A stretch of DNA of 64,000 bases, from positions 123,441 to 187,440 of the forward strand of contig JBCAXJ010000001.1 in assembly GCA_038534135.1 (NCBI GenBank). Reading direction: 5' to 3'. Origin of the DNA: Thermohalobaculum sp038534135. Its GTDB lineage: Bacteria; Pseudomonadota; Alphaproteobacteria; Rhodobacterales; Rhodobacteraceae. Position 1 is the stretch's first letter. Every line of letters starts with the position of its first letter. Positions 33,826-42,283 of the stretch are shown in pieces. The notes beneath the pieces were generated by a model. It was not told where the DNA came from. It worked only from the letters and a program-made list of their open reading frames with translations, and did no database searches. Position numbers and translations under genes: made by a program.

Positions 33826-34461
33826 CTTTCCTTCCTTTCGTTTTGTGGGCTCAAGAACGCGCCGAAGCGCAGCTCGGAGTCTCTGTGGCTCAACCTCCGG
33901 TGGCTACGAGGGCTGTCATTGCCTGGAGCGGGCGCGCGTGCAGTCTGAAGAACGACCCGTGAGGTGCCACTGCAGCGAACGCAGCGCCGGAAGGCCAGGG
34001 AACTGAGGCGATCTGGGAACCGCTGGTATACTCAGAGATTCAGCGACCGGGTCTGTCTTGTTTCCAGGCGAGATGTGGTCGACACTGCAACCAGACACTC
34101 CGCTGTCGTTCCTTGCAGCGGTCAACACCGCGTCCGGCGCGATCAGGCGAAGCTTGGTGGCCGCGCTCATTTGCATGTTCGGTCCCGGCATCTGATGGTG
34201 TGGACCGAGGATCTGCGTGGTACTCTCTCTCCATCGATCCCAATCGATCAACGGCGCCGAAGAGTATCGCGGTAACAACTGTTCCAGCTGCCCAGATGAG
34301 ACTGTCGAAGTCCGAGCAGTCTATGGAGTTGATATTGCTGCAAACATCGGGGGTTCAATCGTAACAGCTGGAGGTGAGCTCGATCAGTTGAAAAAAACCT
34401 TTTATTAACGCGAGTTAGCGTTATACGGGCGCTGCAACACAGCAGACCAAGGATAAGAAAA
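33826..34461. other. Intergenic stretch upstream of the MucR-type gene
   Basis: No gene is supported in these 636 bases; the many short frames overlap one another in all directions without ribosome sites. Composition is less GC-rich than the rest of the window, most clearly in the last 100 bases, which should hold the promoter of the MucR-type regulator. Confidence 0.5.
34406..34423. promoter_or_regulatory. Inverted repeat upstream of the MucR-type gene
   Basis: TAACGC and GCGTTA pair perfectly across six bases, 38 bases before the regulator start and next to an A/T-rich tract. MucR/Ros proteins usually repress their own gene, so this could be an autoregulatory site; no direct evidence. Confidence 0.35.
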
Positions 34462-34917
34462 ATGGTTGAGAGCAACACAGAACACAGCGCGTTACTCGAG
34501 CTTACCTCAGGGATCGTGTCGGCGCATGCCGCGAATAATCACGTCCCCGCGTCCGATCTGGCCGAGTCGATCCAGTCTGTATATGCGACCCTCGTTAGTC
34601 TTAGCTCAGAACCCAAAGAGCTCGAGGTCGAGCTTGTGCCTGCCGTACCAGTCAAGAAGTCGATCACCGACGAATACATCATCTGCCTCGAAGATGGCAA
34701 ACAACTGAAGATGTTGAAGCGCCATCTCAAGACAGCCTACGACATGACGCCCGAGGAATACCGTGCGAAGTGGGGTCTATCTTATGATTACCCGATGGTG
34801 GCACCGGCTTATGCACGCAAGCGACAGGAACTGGCGAAGAAGATCGGCCTCGGGCGCAAGCCTGCCGCAGCAACACCTAATAAAACACCGTTGAAGCAGC
34901 GACCGAAGCGGAAGTGA
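34462..34917 (+). CDS. MucR/Ros-family zinc-finger transcriptional regulator
   Basis: A 151-residue alphaproteobacterial regulator. The DNA-binding region has the classic Y-I-I-C-L-E-D-G-K and L-K-R-H-L segments followed by M-T-P-E-E-Y-R-A-K-W-G-L; the second zinc Cys is missing, as in many MucR relatives. A Lys/Arg-rich tail ends the protein. MucR proteins act as global silencers of AT-rich and exopolysaccharide genes. It stands alone in a sparse, AT-richer region near tRNA-Gly. Confidence 0.93.
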   Translation: MVESNTEHSALLELTSGIVSAHAANNHVPASDLAESIQSVYATLVSLSSEPKELEVELVPAVPVKKSITDEYIICLEDGKQLKMLKRHLKTAYDMTPEEYRAKWGLSYDYPMVAPAYARKRQELAKKIGLGRKPAAATPNKTPLKQRPKRK

Positions 34918-35256
34918 TCAGGTCGTTGGTTTCACCCCAAGGTCATTCGTACGTTAAATTTTGAACTGCCCTGTCTTGGGCGTGAAAACCGATCACTTCC
35001 GATTGGATCGACTCTGAACTTCGTATTGGCCAACGCGCCAATCGTTTTATCAACGACTGGAATTAGGCGATCCAACAGATCGGACATTCCAAGCACCGAG
35101 CCATGAACTATTCTCGCAACCTAACAAAGAATCTTCAGGAGTCTTAAGAATTAGAGGCCCGTCGTTAATCGAACGGAAGAGGTTGGTTTGTTGGGTGGAT
35201 TATGAATCAAGGTGATGCGGGTTTCTTATATTTATCAATGATTTAAATAGCGCTTA
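34918..35256. other. AT-rich intergenic stretch between the MucR-type gene and tRNA-Gly
   Basis: No gene seen in these 339 bases. It is the most AT-rich part of the window and lies just beyond the 3' end of tRNA-Gly, a common integration spot, but no integrase or duplicated tRNA end is visible. Confidence 0.55.
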
Positions 35257-35330
35257 TGGAGCGGGTGAAGGGAATCGAACCCTCGTCTTAAGCTTGGGAA
35301 GCTCCTGCTCTACCATTGAGCTACACCCGC
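35257..35330 (-). tRNA. tRNA-Gly (anticodon CCC)
   Basis: A full cloverleaf reads on the minus strand: acceptor GCGGGTG/CACCCGC, D arm GCTC/GAGC, anticodon loop TTCCCAA with anticodon CCC, T arm with TTCGATT and encoded CCA after discriminator T. The top anticodon-stem pair is a G-A mismatch, and the next is G-T. The sequence closely follows the usual bacterial tRNA-Gly(CCC). Confidence 0.95.
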
Positions 35331-35393
35331 ATCGGGGCGGTAGATACTTCCGCTGACCGCACTGCGCAAGTGGGGCACACCATGCGCCGCGCA

Positions 35394-36539
35394 TCAGACT
35401 CCGAAGAACCGGCGCAGGATGTCGTGGTAGATTGCCGAGAGCTTGCGGATATCCTCGATCGGGACCCGTTCATCGACCTGATGCATCGTGTCGCCGACAA
35501 GCCCGAACTCCAGAACCGGACAGATGTCCTTGATGAAGCGCGCATCCGAGGTGCCGCCACCGGTCGTCAGCGCCGGGCGTTCCAGCACGTGGTCGGTGAT
35601 GACATCAACCGGGATCTCGGTCAGCGGGCCGGGTTCGGTCAGAAAGCTCTCGCCCGAAACCTTCCAGTCGAGCTGATAGGCTGCTCCGGTGTTCCGAGTT
35701 TCGCGATCGCAGATCTGGTCGGCCCAGATCATGATGCTGTCTGAAGTGTGCTGATCGTTGAAGCGGATGTTGAAGACGGCGCGCCCGTCCGCAGGGATCA
35801 CGTTCGAAGCTGGGTTTCCGACATCAATCGACGTGAGCGCCAGGGTCGAGGGCTGAAAATGCGTCGACCCCAGATCCATCGGTGTATCGGCAAGCGCTGC
35901 GCAAATGCGCGACAGTACCGGAAGCGGGTTCACGGCACGTTCGGGATAGGCTGTGTGACCTTGGCTGCCCGCAACGGTCAGCGTACCCGTCATCGATCCG
36001 CGGCGCCCGATCTTGACTGTGTCACCCAGCATGTTGACCGAGGTCGGCTCGCCGACGAGGCAGAAATCAGGTCGCTCTCCGGTCTCTCGCATCCAGTCCA
36101 GGATCGCGACCGTGCCATCGGTCGATGGGCCTTCTTCGTCTCCGGTGATCAACAGGGCGATCGAGCCGTCTGGCGGCGTCTGCGCGACCAGGTTGGCCGC
36201 CGCCGCTGCGAAGGCGGCAACACCCGATTTCATGTCGACAGCCCCTCGACCCCACAGAACACCATCCTCCTGATCTGCCGAGAATGGACTGTGTGTCCAG
36301 GCGTCGATGTCGCCCGGAGGCACCACGTCGGTGTGGCCTCCGAAGGCGAAGACTGGGGTGCCGCTGCCCCAGCGCGCATAGAGATTGCTGACGCCGCCCC
36401 GGTCGATCCGCGTGCAGTGAAATCCGCGTGCGGCCAGCAGATCCGTCAGCAGGGTGATCGCCCCAGCTTCGTCCGGCGTGACCGAGGGACAGCGGATCAG
36501 GTCGGCGGTCAACGCCACCGGGTCGACAATCTGATTCAT
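35394..36539 (-). CDS. dapE: Succinyl-diaminopimelate desuccinylase
   Basis: Zinc-dependent M20 deacylase (381 residues) that makes LL-diaminopimelate for lysine and peptidoglycan synthesis. Metal residues visible are His69 (G-G-H-T-D-V-V-P-P-G-D), Asp102 (G-A-V-D-M-K-S-G) and the Glu135-Glu136 pair (G-D-E-E-G-P). The family-typical R-C-P-S-V-T-P N-terminus is present. Core housekeeping gene next to tRNA-Gly; 65 bases separate it from the small conserved gene upstream. Confidence 0.97.
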   Translation of the reverse strand: MNQIVDPVALTADLIRCPSVTPDEAGAITLLTDLLAARGFHCTRIDRGGVSNLYARWGSGTPVFAFGGHTDVVPPGDIDAWTHSPFSADQEDGVLWGRGAVDMKSGVAAFAAAAANLVAQTPPDGSIALLITGDEEGPSTDGTVAILDWMRETGERPDFCLVGEPTSVNMLGDTVKIGRRGSMTGTLTVAGSQGHTAYPERAVNPLPVLSRICAALADTPMDLGSTHFQPSTLALTSIDVGNPASNVIPADGRAVFNIRFNDQHTSDSIMIWADQICDRETRNTGAAYQLDWKVSGESFLTEPGPLTEIPVDVITDHVLERPALTTGGGTSDARFIKDICPVLEFGLVGDTMHQVDERVPIEDIRKLSAIYHDILRRFFGV

Positions 36540-36604
36540 GGGCCAGCCTCCGTTCGGCCCACGGGTAGCGCAGCCATAATACCGGATGCAAGACGCAGTG
36601 GCGC

Positions 36605-36916
36605 TCAGTCGTCGAAGGTCTGGATCTGCGTCACGATCACGGCGTTCTCGGCCAGCGCCCGGTCCATCAGGGCGGCATCCTCGGGCGTGATCTTCTCGCC
36701 CTCGGCCTCGCGTTCGGCCCGCGTGCCATAGACATCAACCTCGAGTGGCGACATGCCGGCCTGGCGCAACACGTTGACGGTCTCGTCGACGGCATTCTTC
36801 TCGTCGCGCCCTGCCGAGAAGCACAGGATCGCCGCTCCGGTGGTGCCCTCTGGCAAGCCGTCATCCTCGGCTCGGCCGACCTGCACCATCAGTGTATAAA
36901 CCTCGGGGTCGGCCAT
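36605..36916 (-). CDS. Conserved small hypothetical protein upstream of dapE
   Basis: A 103-residue acidic cytoplasmic protein with no domain I can name. It has an N-terminal beta strand (V-Y-T-L-M-V-Q-V-G-R), A-A-I-L-C-F-S-A-G-R and a C-terminal helix-strand ending in T-Q-I-Q-T-F. Start ATG 36916 has AAGGA six bases upstream; GTG 36919 is also possible. It is co-directional with dapE and probably co-transcribed. Confidence 0.75.
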   Translation of the reverse strand: MADPEVYTLMVQVGRAEDDGLPEGTTGAAILCFSAGRDEKNAVDETVNVLRQAGMSPLEVDVYGTRAEREAEGEKITPEDAALMDRALAENAVIVTQIQTFDD

Positions 36917-36986
36917 CACGGGTCCTTCGTCGCAGGGAGACGTCCGGGCGGTTGTATAGAGAGCACCGAGCGCCTAGACCAGCGCG

Positions 36987-37778
36987 GTGGCTGTGGATCT
37001 GAACATCATCGAGATTGCCGCTGACGGTGCCGAGACGGAGCCGCCACTGGTCGTAGCGCACGGGTTGTTCGGCTCGGCGAAGAACTTCAGTTCGCTTGGA
37101 CGCAAACTCGCGGACGGACGGCGCGTGGTACTGGTCGACATGCGCAATCACGGCGAGAGCCCTTGGGACGACGATGTGACCTATCCGGCGATGGCCGAGG
37201 ACCTGGCCGACGTTATTCGGACGCATTGCGGTGGCCGCGCCGTGGTGCTGGGCCACTCGATGGGCGGCAAGGCGGCGATGGCACTGGCCTTGGAACACGA
37301 AGATCTCTTGGCCGGGCTGATTGTCGCCGACATCGCACCGATCGCCTATGATCACACACACCAGCCGTTCATCACTGCGATGCGTGCGGCGGATCTGACG
37401 GGTGTGACCCGGCGGTCCCAGGTCGATCCGATGCTGGCCGATGCGATTCCGATCGACATGATGCGGGCGTTCATCTTGCAGAACCTGCTGATCGAGGATG
37501 GCACCGCGCGCTGGCGACTGAACCTCGTCGCGTTGGACGAGGGGATGCCCGATCTGATCGGCTGGCCGCGCGCGTTGATGGAGACGCAGTTCGGTGTGCG
37601 CGCCCTGTTCGTCTATGGCGGTGCGTCGGATTACATGTCGCCGCTCTTGCAGCCGCGCGTGCTGGAGCAGTTCCCAAAAGCGCAGTTCGACGCCATCCCG
37701 GGTGCGGGCCATTGGCTGCACGCCGAGAAACCAGCCGAATTCCTGTCGATCGTATCGGGTTGGCTGGACTCCCTTTGA
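36987..37778 (+). CDS. Alpha/beta-hydrolase esterase, YbfF type
   Basis: A 263-residue serine hydrolase. Motifs are the oxyanion region H-G-L-F-G-S, the R-N-H-G-E-S loop, nucleophile Ser in G-H-S-M-G-G (about residue 91), and terminal G-A-G-H-W-L-H with the catalytic His. The closest known type is the YbfF acyl-CoA/ester hydrolase group. Start is GTG 36987. It diverges from the small dapE-linked gene. Confidence 0.9.
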   Translation: MAVDLNIIEIAADGAETEPPLVVAHGLFGSAKNFSSLGRKLADGRRVVLVDMRNHGESPWDDDVTYPAMAEDLADVIRTHCGGRAVVLGHSMGGKAAMALALEHEDLLAGLIVADIAPIAYDHTHQPFITAMRAADLTGVTRRSQVDPMLADAIPIDMMRAFILQNLLIEDGTARWRLNLVALDEGMPDLIGWPRALMETQFGVRALFVYGGASDYMSPLLQPRVLEQFPKAQFDAIPGAGHWLHAEKPAEFLSIVSGWLDSL

Positions 37779-37847
37779 TCGTCCGACGTGCTGCCGTCAG
37801 GTCGTCAGAGCCTCGCCAAAAGAAAAGTGTCTTTCGCCGTTTTGAGG

Positions 37848-38159
37848 TTACGCCAAGGGATCGTCGTCGTCGATCAACGAGGCTGTCGGCGTATCGCTCT
37901 CCACCTGCACGGTTTTCACGACACGGCTGATCGAAACCTTCCAGTAGCGGTCATCTTCCAATATCTCTGGCGGCAGCGCTTCGCGGTTCAGCGTGCGGCG
38001 CGTTTGTTCGACGACCCGCACGGTGAAGTCTGCACCTTCGGTTTGACCCGTCTCGGTGATCTGATCCTTGAGCTCGGCTTCCCGCGCCTTAAGCCGTTTC
38101 ATCTCGGCGCGAATGTGCCCAAGCTCATCAGCGGGTGAGATATTGCGGCGGTCGGTCAA
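37848..38159 (-). CDS. Small coiled-coil protein coupled to ethylmalonyl-CoA mutase
   Basis: A 103-residue hypothetical protein with an N-terminal heptad-like helix (A-D-E-L-G-H-I-R-A-E-M-K-R-L-K-A-R-E-A) and a conserved-looking V-V-E-Q-T-R-R-T-L-N-R segment, ending in an Asp-rich tail. I place the start at TTG 38159, which forms a TTGA overlap with the mutase stop; the longer open frame upstream is a shadow of the mutase. Function unknown; coupling suggests co-production with the mutase. Confidence 0.7.
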   Translation of the reverse strand: MTDRRNISPADELGHIRAEMKRLKAREAELKDQITETGQTEGADFTVRVVEQTRRTLNREALPPEILEDDRYWKVSISRVVKTVQVESDTPTASLIDDDDPLA

Positions 38160-40129
38160 GCGGCCTCGGCAACCGTTTCTCCGACCAGTGCCGTGATGTC
38201 GGCCATGATCCGGTTCAGCTCGAAGTCCTTCGGGGTGTAGACCCGCGCGACGCCCTTGGCCTTCAGCGCTGCGGCGTCTTCGTCCGGGATGATACCGCCG
38301 ACGACAAGCGGGATGTCGTCGATGCCCTGCTCGCGCATCTGCGCAAGGATGTCGGTGATCAGTTCCATGTGGCTGCCGGAAAGGATGCTCAGCCCGATGA
38401 CGTGGACCGATTCCTCCAGCGCGGCATTGACGATCTGGGCGGGCGTCAGGCGGATGCCTTCGTAGACGACCTCCATCCCGCAATCGCGCGCCCGCACGGC
38501 AATCTGCTCGGCGCCGTTCGAGTGTCCATCGAGACCCGGCTTGCCAACTAGAAACTTGATCCGGCGGCCTAGTTGCGCCGAAACCGTGTCGACATCTGCA
38601 CGGATTGCATCCAGCCCGTCCGACGAAGTGGCCATTGCCTTACCGACACCGGTGGGTGCGCGATACTCGCCGAAGACCTCACGCATCACACGGCCCCACT
38701 CGCCGGTCGTCACGCCTGCCTTCGCGGCAGCGATCGAGGCGGGCATGATGTTCCGGTTTTCCTGTGCCGCGGCCCGCAACTCGGTCAGTGCGGCCTCTGC
38801 GGCGGCTGCATCACGGCCATCGCGCCAGGTTTTCAAACGGTCGATCTGTTCGGCTTCAACCGCTGGGTCGACGACCAGAATGCCACCTTCACCGGTGGTG
38901 AGCGGGGATTGTTCGGTCTCAAGGTACTTGTTCACGCCGACGACCGTTGTCTCTCCAGACTCGATCCGGCCCAAACGCTCGGTGTTCGAGGAAACGAGCG
39001 CACTTTTCATGTAGTCGATCGCCGCGACCGCGCCGCCCATCTCGTCGATCCGGGCAAGCTCGGCGCGGGCGCCTTCCTTGAGTTGCTCGACCTTGGCGTC
39101 CACCACCGGCGAGCCGTCGAACAGATCGCCGTATTCCAGCAGGTCCGTCTCAAAGGCGAGGATCTGCTGGACGCGCAGTGACCATTGCTGGTCCCAGGGG
39201 CGCGGCAGGCCAAGCGCCTCGTTCCAGGCGGGCAGCTGCACGGCGCGGGCACGGGCGTTCTTTGAGAGCGTCACCGCCAGCGTCTCCAGCAGGATGCGGT
39301 AGACGTTGTTCTCGGGCTGCTGCTCGGTCAATCCGAGCGAGTTGACCTGCACGCCGTATCGGAAGCGGCGCAGTTTCGGATTGTCGACGCCGTAGCGATG
39401 CTCGCAGATCTCGTCCCACAGGTCGACAAAGGCGCGCATCTTGCACATCTCGGTGACGAACCGGATGCCCGCATTCACGAAGAAACTGATGCGCCCGACG
39501 ACGCCGGGGAAATCCGCGTCGCTTATCGCGCCAGAGGCTTTCACCGTATCCAGCACAGCGATCGCGGTGGCCAGCGCATAGGCAAGCTCCTGCTCTGGTG
39601 TCGCGCCTGCCTCTTGCAGATGATAGGAACACACATTCATCGGGTTCCACTTTGGCACGTCCGAGTAGCAGTAGGTCGCAACGTCCGAGATCAACCTTAA
39701 CGACGGCGCTGGCGGGAAGACGTATGTGCCGCGCGACAGGTACTCCTTGATGATGTCGTTCTGCACCGTGCCGGTCAGTTTGGTGATGTCCGCACCCTGT
39801 TCCTCGGCGACTGCTACATACATCGCCAGCAGCCAGGCGGCGGTCGCGTTGATCGTCATGGACGTGTTCATTGTCTCGACCGGGATCTGGTCGAACAGCG
39901 TGCGCATGTCACCCAGATGGCTGACGGGTACGCCGACCTTGCCGACCTCACCGCGTGCCAGCGGGTGATCGCTGTCATACCCTGTCTGGGTCGGCAGATC
40001 GAAGGCCACGGAAAGGCCCGTCTGCCCCTTGCAAAGATTGGACCGGTACAGCTCGTTCGACTTGGCCGCCGTCGAGTGTCCGGCATAGGTTCGGAAGAGC
40101 CAGGGGCGGTCGCGGGTCGTCTCGGTCAT
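38156..40129 (-). CDS. ecm: Ethylmalonyl-CoA mutase (MeaA-type, B12-dependent)
   Basis: A 657-residue adenosylcobalamin mutase converting (2R)-ethylmalonyl-CoA to (2S)-methylsuccinyl-CoA in the ethylmalonyl-CoA pathway. The substrate barrel has T-R-D-R-P-W-L-F-R-T-Y-A-G and S-V-A-F-D-L-P-T-Q-T-G-Y-D; the C-terminal B12 domain has the D-x-H-x-x-G motif (K-P-G-L-D-G-H-S-N-G) and L-S-I-L-S-G-S-H. A single chain of this size with an MeaA-like N-terminus favours Ecm over methylmalonyl-CoA mutase, and ccrA nearby agrees. Start ATG 40129 has AAGGA eight bases upstream. Confidence 0.92.
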   Translation of the reverse strand: MTETTRDRPWLFRTYAGHSTAAKSNELYRSNLCKGQTGLSVAFDLPTQTGYDSDHPLARGEVGKVGVPVSHLGDMRTLFDQIPVETMNTSMTINATAAWLLAMYVAVAEEQGADITKLTGTVQNDIIKEYLSRGTYVFPPAPSLRLISDVATYCYSDVPKWNPMNVCSYHLQEAGATPEQELAYALATAIAVLDTVKASGAISDADFPGVVGRISFFVNAGIRFVTEMCKMRAFVDLWDEICEHRYGVDNPKLRRFRYGVQVNSLGLTEQQPENNVYRILLETLAVTLSKNARARAVQLPAWNEALGLPRPWDQQWSLRVQQILAFETDLLEYGDLFDGSPVVDAKVEQLKEGARAELARIDEMGGAVAAIDYMKSALVSSNTERLGRIESGETTVVGVNKYLETEQSPLTTGEGGILVVDPAVEAEQIDRLKTWRDGRDAAAAEAALTELRAAAQENRNIMPASIAAAKAGVTTGEWGRVMREVFGEYRAPTGVGKAMATSSDGLDAIRADVDTVSAQLGRRIKFLVGKPGLDGHSNGAEQIAVRARDCGMEVVYEGIRLTPAQIVNAALEESVHVIGLSILSGSHMELITDILAQMREQGIDDIPLVVGGIIPDEDAAALKAKGVARVYTPKDFELNRIMADITALVGETVAEAA

Positions 40130-40336
40130 CGGTCGAATCCTTTGGCTGTCAGCCGGATTATGGTGCGTTGCAGCGGAGATATCCTGACAAATATAATTTC
40201 GCAAGACAGTTTATGAGGGGAATAATCTTGCGAGAAGACTTCGCATGACGGATATGCACCCGCGCACATTGCCCACGAACGGCTATGCCCTCACATCAAC
40301 ACACACCTTCCAACCTAAAGTGAACGGGAGCCAAGC

Positions 40337-40690
40337 ATGGACAGACCTCCAGTCGTATTGCAGCGGGCAGACTGGGCGCGGACGCCGGATCTCTGGTCCG
40401 GTCGCGCCGAAGGCAAAGCTCTTGGGACGGATGTCACGGTGCTGTTCTTCTCGTCGGAGGAGGTTGGCGATGGCCCGCCGCTGCACGTGCATCCCTATGA
40501 TGAAGTGTTCATCCTGCGCGCGGGTCGGGCGCGCTTCACCATCGGCGATCTGGTGCTCGACGCCGAGTCCGGGCAGATCCTGATGGCGCCCGCCAACATG
40601 CCCCACAAGTTCGAAGTGCTCGGCCCCGGGCGGTTCGAGACGACGGACATCCATCTCAGCCCGGAATTCATCCAGACGAACCTGGAATAG
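40337..40690 (+). CDS. Cupin-domain protein
   Basis: A single-domain cupin of 117 residues. The metal motif 1 is P-L-H-V-H-P-Y-D-E-V-F (two His and a Glu) and motif 2 includes P-A-N-M-P-H-K-F. Such small proteins may be isomerases, dioxygenases or sensors; the substrate is not deducible. It diverges from ecm and is 43 bases from the acyltransferase gene that follows. Confidence 0.88.
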   Translation: MDRPPVVLQRADWARTPDLWSGRAEGKALGTDVTVLFFSSEEVGDGPPLHVHPYDEVFILRAGRARFTIGDLVLDAESGQILMAPANMPHKFEVLGPGRFETTDIHLSPEFIQTNLE

Positions 40691-40733
40691 TCTGACGCTG
40701 GACACCCTCGGGACAATCGACGACGGTCCCGAT

Positions 40734-42104
40734 ATGTGGGAGAGCGTTTCCGTACCCGTCTGGGCCGTATGGCTCACGGCCATCCTTGCGACAATCGCGC
40801 TGCTGGATCGCGTGATCGGTCCGTCGCTGCGCTGGATGTTCCGTCGGCGGGTCAATCGGGCGATCGACCGGTTAAACGAGCGTTTGCAGGTCAAGATTCA
40901 GCCCTTCAAACTGACGCGCCGACAGGTGCTGATCGAGCGGTTGGTCTACGATTCCGAAGTCATGGCCACGGTCGAGGCGCACACCGAAGAAACCGGCATG
41001 CCGCGCGATGCGGCGGTCGCGCTGGTCGAGACCTATGCGCGCGAGATCGTACCCTCGTTCAGCGCGTACGCTTATTTCGCGGTCGGTGCCCGGATTTCGC
41101 GCTGGATCGCGCAGGCGTTCTACCGCGTGCGCCTGGGCGCATTCAACGAAGCTGCGTTGAGGACCGTGGACCCGAACGCGACGATCGTCTTCGTGATGAA
41201 CCATCGCTCGAATGTCGACTATCTGTTGGTGACCTATCTGGCGTCGACGCAATCCGCGCTCTCTTATGCTGTCGGGGAATGGGCGCGCGTCTGGCCGCTC
41301 AGCCGGATCATCCGAGCCATGGGCGCCTATTTCATCCGCCGCCGCTCGCGCGACGCGCTCTACCGCAAAGTGCTTGCGCGATATGTGCGCATGGCCACGG
41401 ACGCCGGTGTGACGCAGGCGATCTTTCCCGAAGGCGGATTGAGCCGCGATGGCAAGCTCCAACCGCCGAAGCTCGGGTTGCTCAGCTACATCGTCGGTGG
41501 ATTCGACCCCGGCGGAGAGCGTGATGTCGTCTTTGTTCCGGTCGGCTTGAATTATGACCGTGTGCTCGAGGATCGGATACTCCTTGCGGCGGGCGATGCC
41601 GTGCACGGCGAGACTCGCTTTCGCGTGAGCCCGTCAACCGCACTTGGCTATATCGGACGGCTGATCTGGCTACGGCTCACCGGCCGTCTCTACCGGTTTG
41701 GCTATGCATGCGTCAGCTTCGGTGCACCGCTGTCCTTGCGTGCCTTTCTGGAAAGCGTCGAGGACGAGACCCGCGTGCAAGACCTTGGCGAAGAACTGAC
41801 CCGCCGGATCGGGCAGGTGGTGCCCGTCCTGCCGGTGAGCCTGCTGGCGCGGGTTCTGCTGGAAGCGGACCGCCCGCTGTCGACCTTCGATCTGAAACTG
41901 AATGTCTCGGATCATCTCGATGCGCTGCACGCGCGCGGCGCGCACAGCCATATCCCGCGCGCCGATCTGGACTACGCGGTCGAGGTCGGGCTGCGGATGC
42001 TGCTGCTGCGGAGCCTTGTCGTTGAGACGGACGACGGCCTCGCGGTAGCACCCGGCGAAGATGTGGTGTTGGAGTTTTACGCCAACGCAATCGGTCACCT
42101 CTAG
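40734..42104 (+). CDS. Glycerol-3-phosphate acyltransferase, PlsB-like
   Basis: A 456-residue membrane-associated acyltransferase, with an N-terminal hydrophobic helix (10-25). Catalytic motif N-H157-R-S-N-V-D162 (H-x4-D) and the phosphate-binding motif F-P-E-G-G-L-S-R-D-G near residue 236 identify the glycerolipid acyltransferase family; length and motif spacing fit the shorter alphaproteobacterial PlsB group. It would make 1-acylglycerol-3-phosphate in phospholipid synthesis. It stands between a cupin gene and ccrA on the same strand. Confidence 0.88.
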   Translation: MWESVSVPVWAVWLTAILATIALLDRVIGPSLRWMFRRRVNRAIDRLNERLQVKIQPFKLTRRQVLIERLVYDSEVMATVEAHTEETGMPRDAAVALVETYAREIVPSFSAYAYFAVGARISRWIAQAFYRVRLGAFNEAALRTVDPNATIVFVMNHRSNVDYLLVTYLASTQSALSYAVGEWARVWPLSRIIRAMGAYFIRRRSRDALYRKVLARYVRMATDAGVTQAIFPEGGLSRDGKLQPPKLGLLSYIVGGFDPGGERDVVFVPVGLNYDRVLEDRILLAAGDAVHGETRFRVSPSTALGYIGRLIWLRLTGRLYRFGYACVSFGAPLSLRAFLESVEDETRVQDLGEELTRRIGQVVPVLPVSLLARVLLEADRPLSTFDLKLNVSDHLDALHARGAHSHIPRADLDYAVEVGLRMLLLRSLVVETDDGLAVAPGEDVVLEFYANAIGHL

Positions 42105-42283
42105 GCTGGTCATAGACGAAACCTATGGGATGCGGCGTTGACTGTTGCGGCGCAGCACGGGAATGTTGCAGGCGCTCAAAGATTCCGGTTGCAGACCCAC
42201 ATAGGGAAATGTAAGCAACGATTCGAGTTGCAAAACGAACGAATGTTGCGCAATTTTATTGCGTCAGATGATGGAGACACGAA

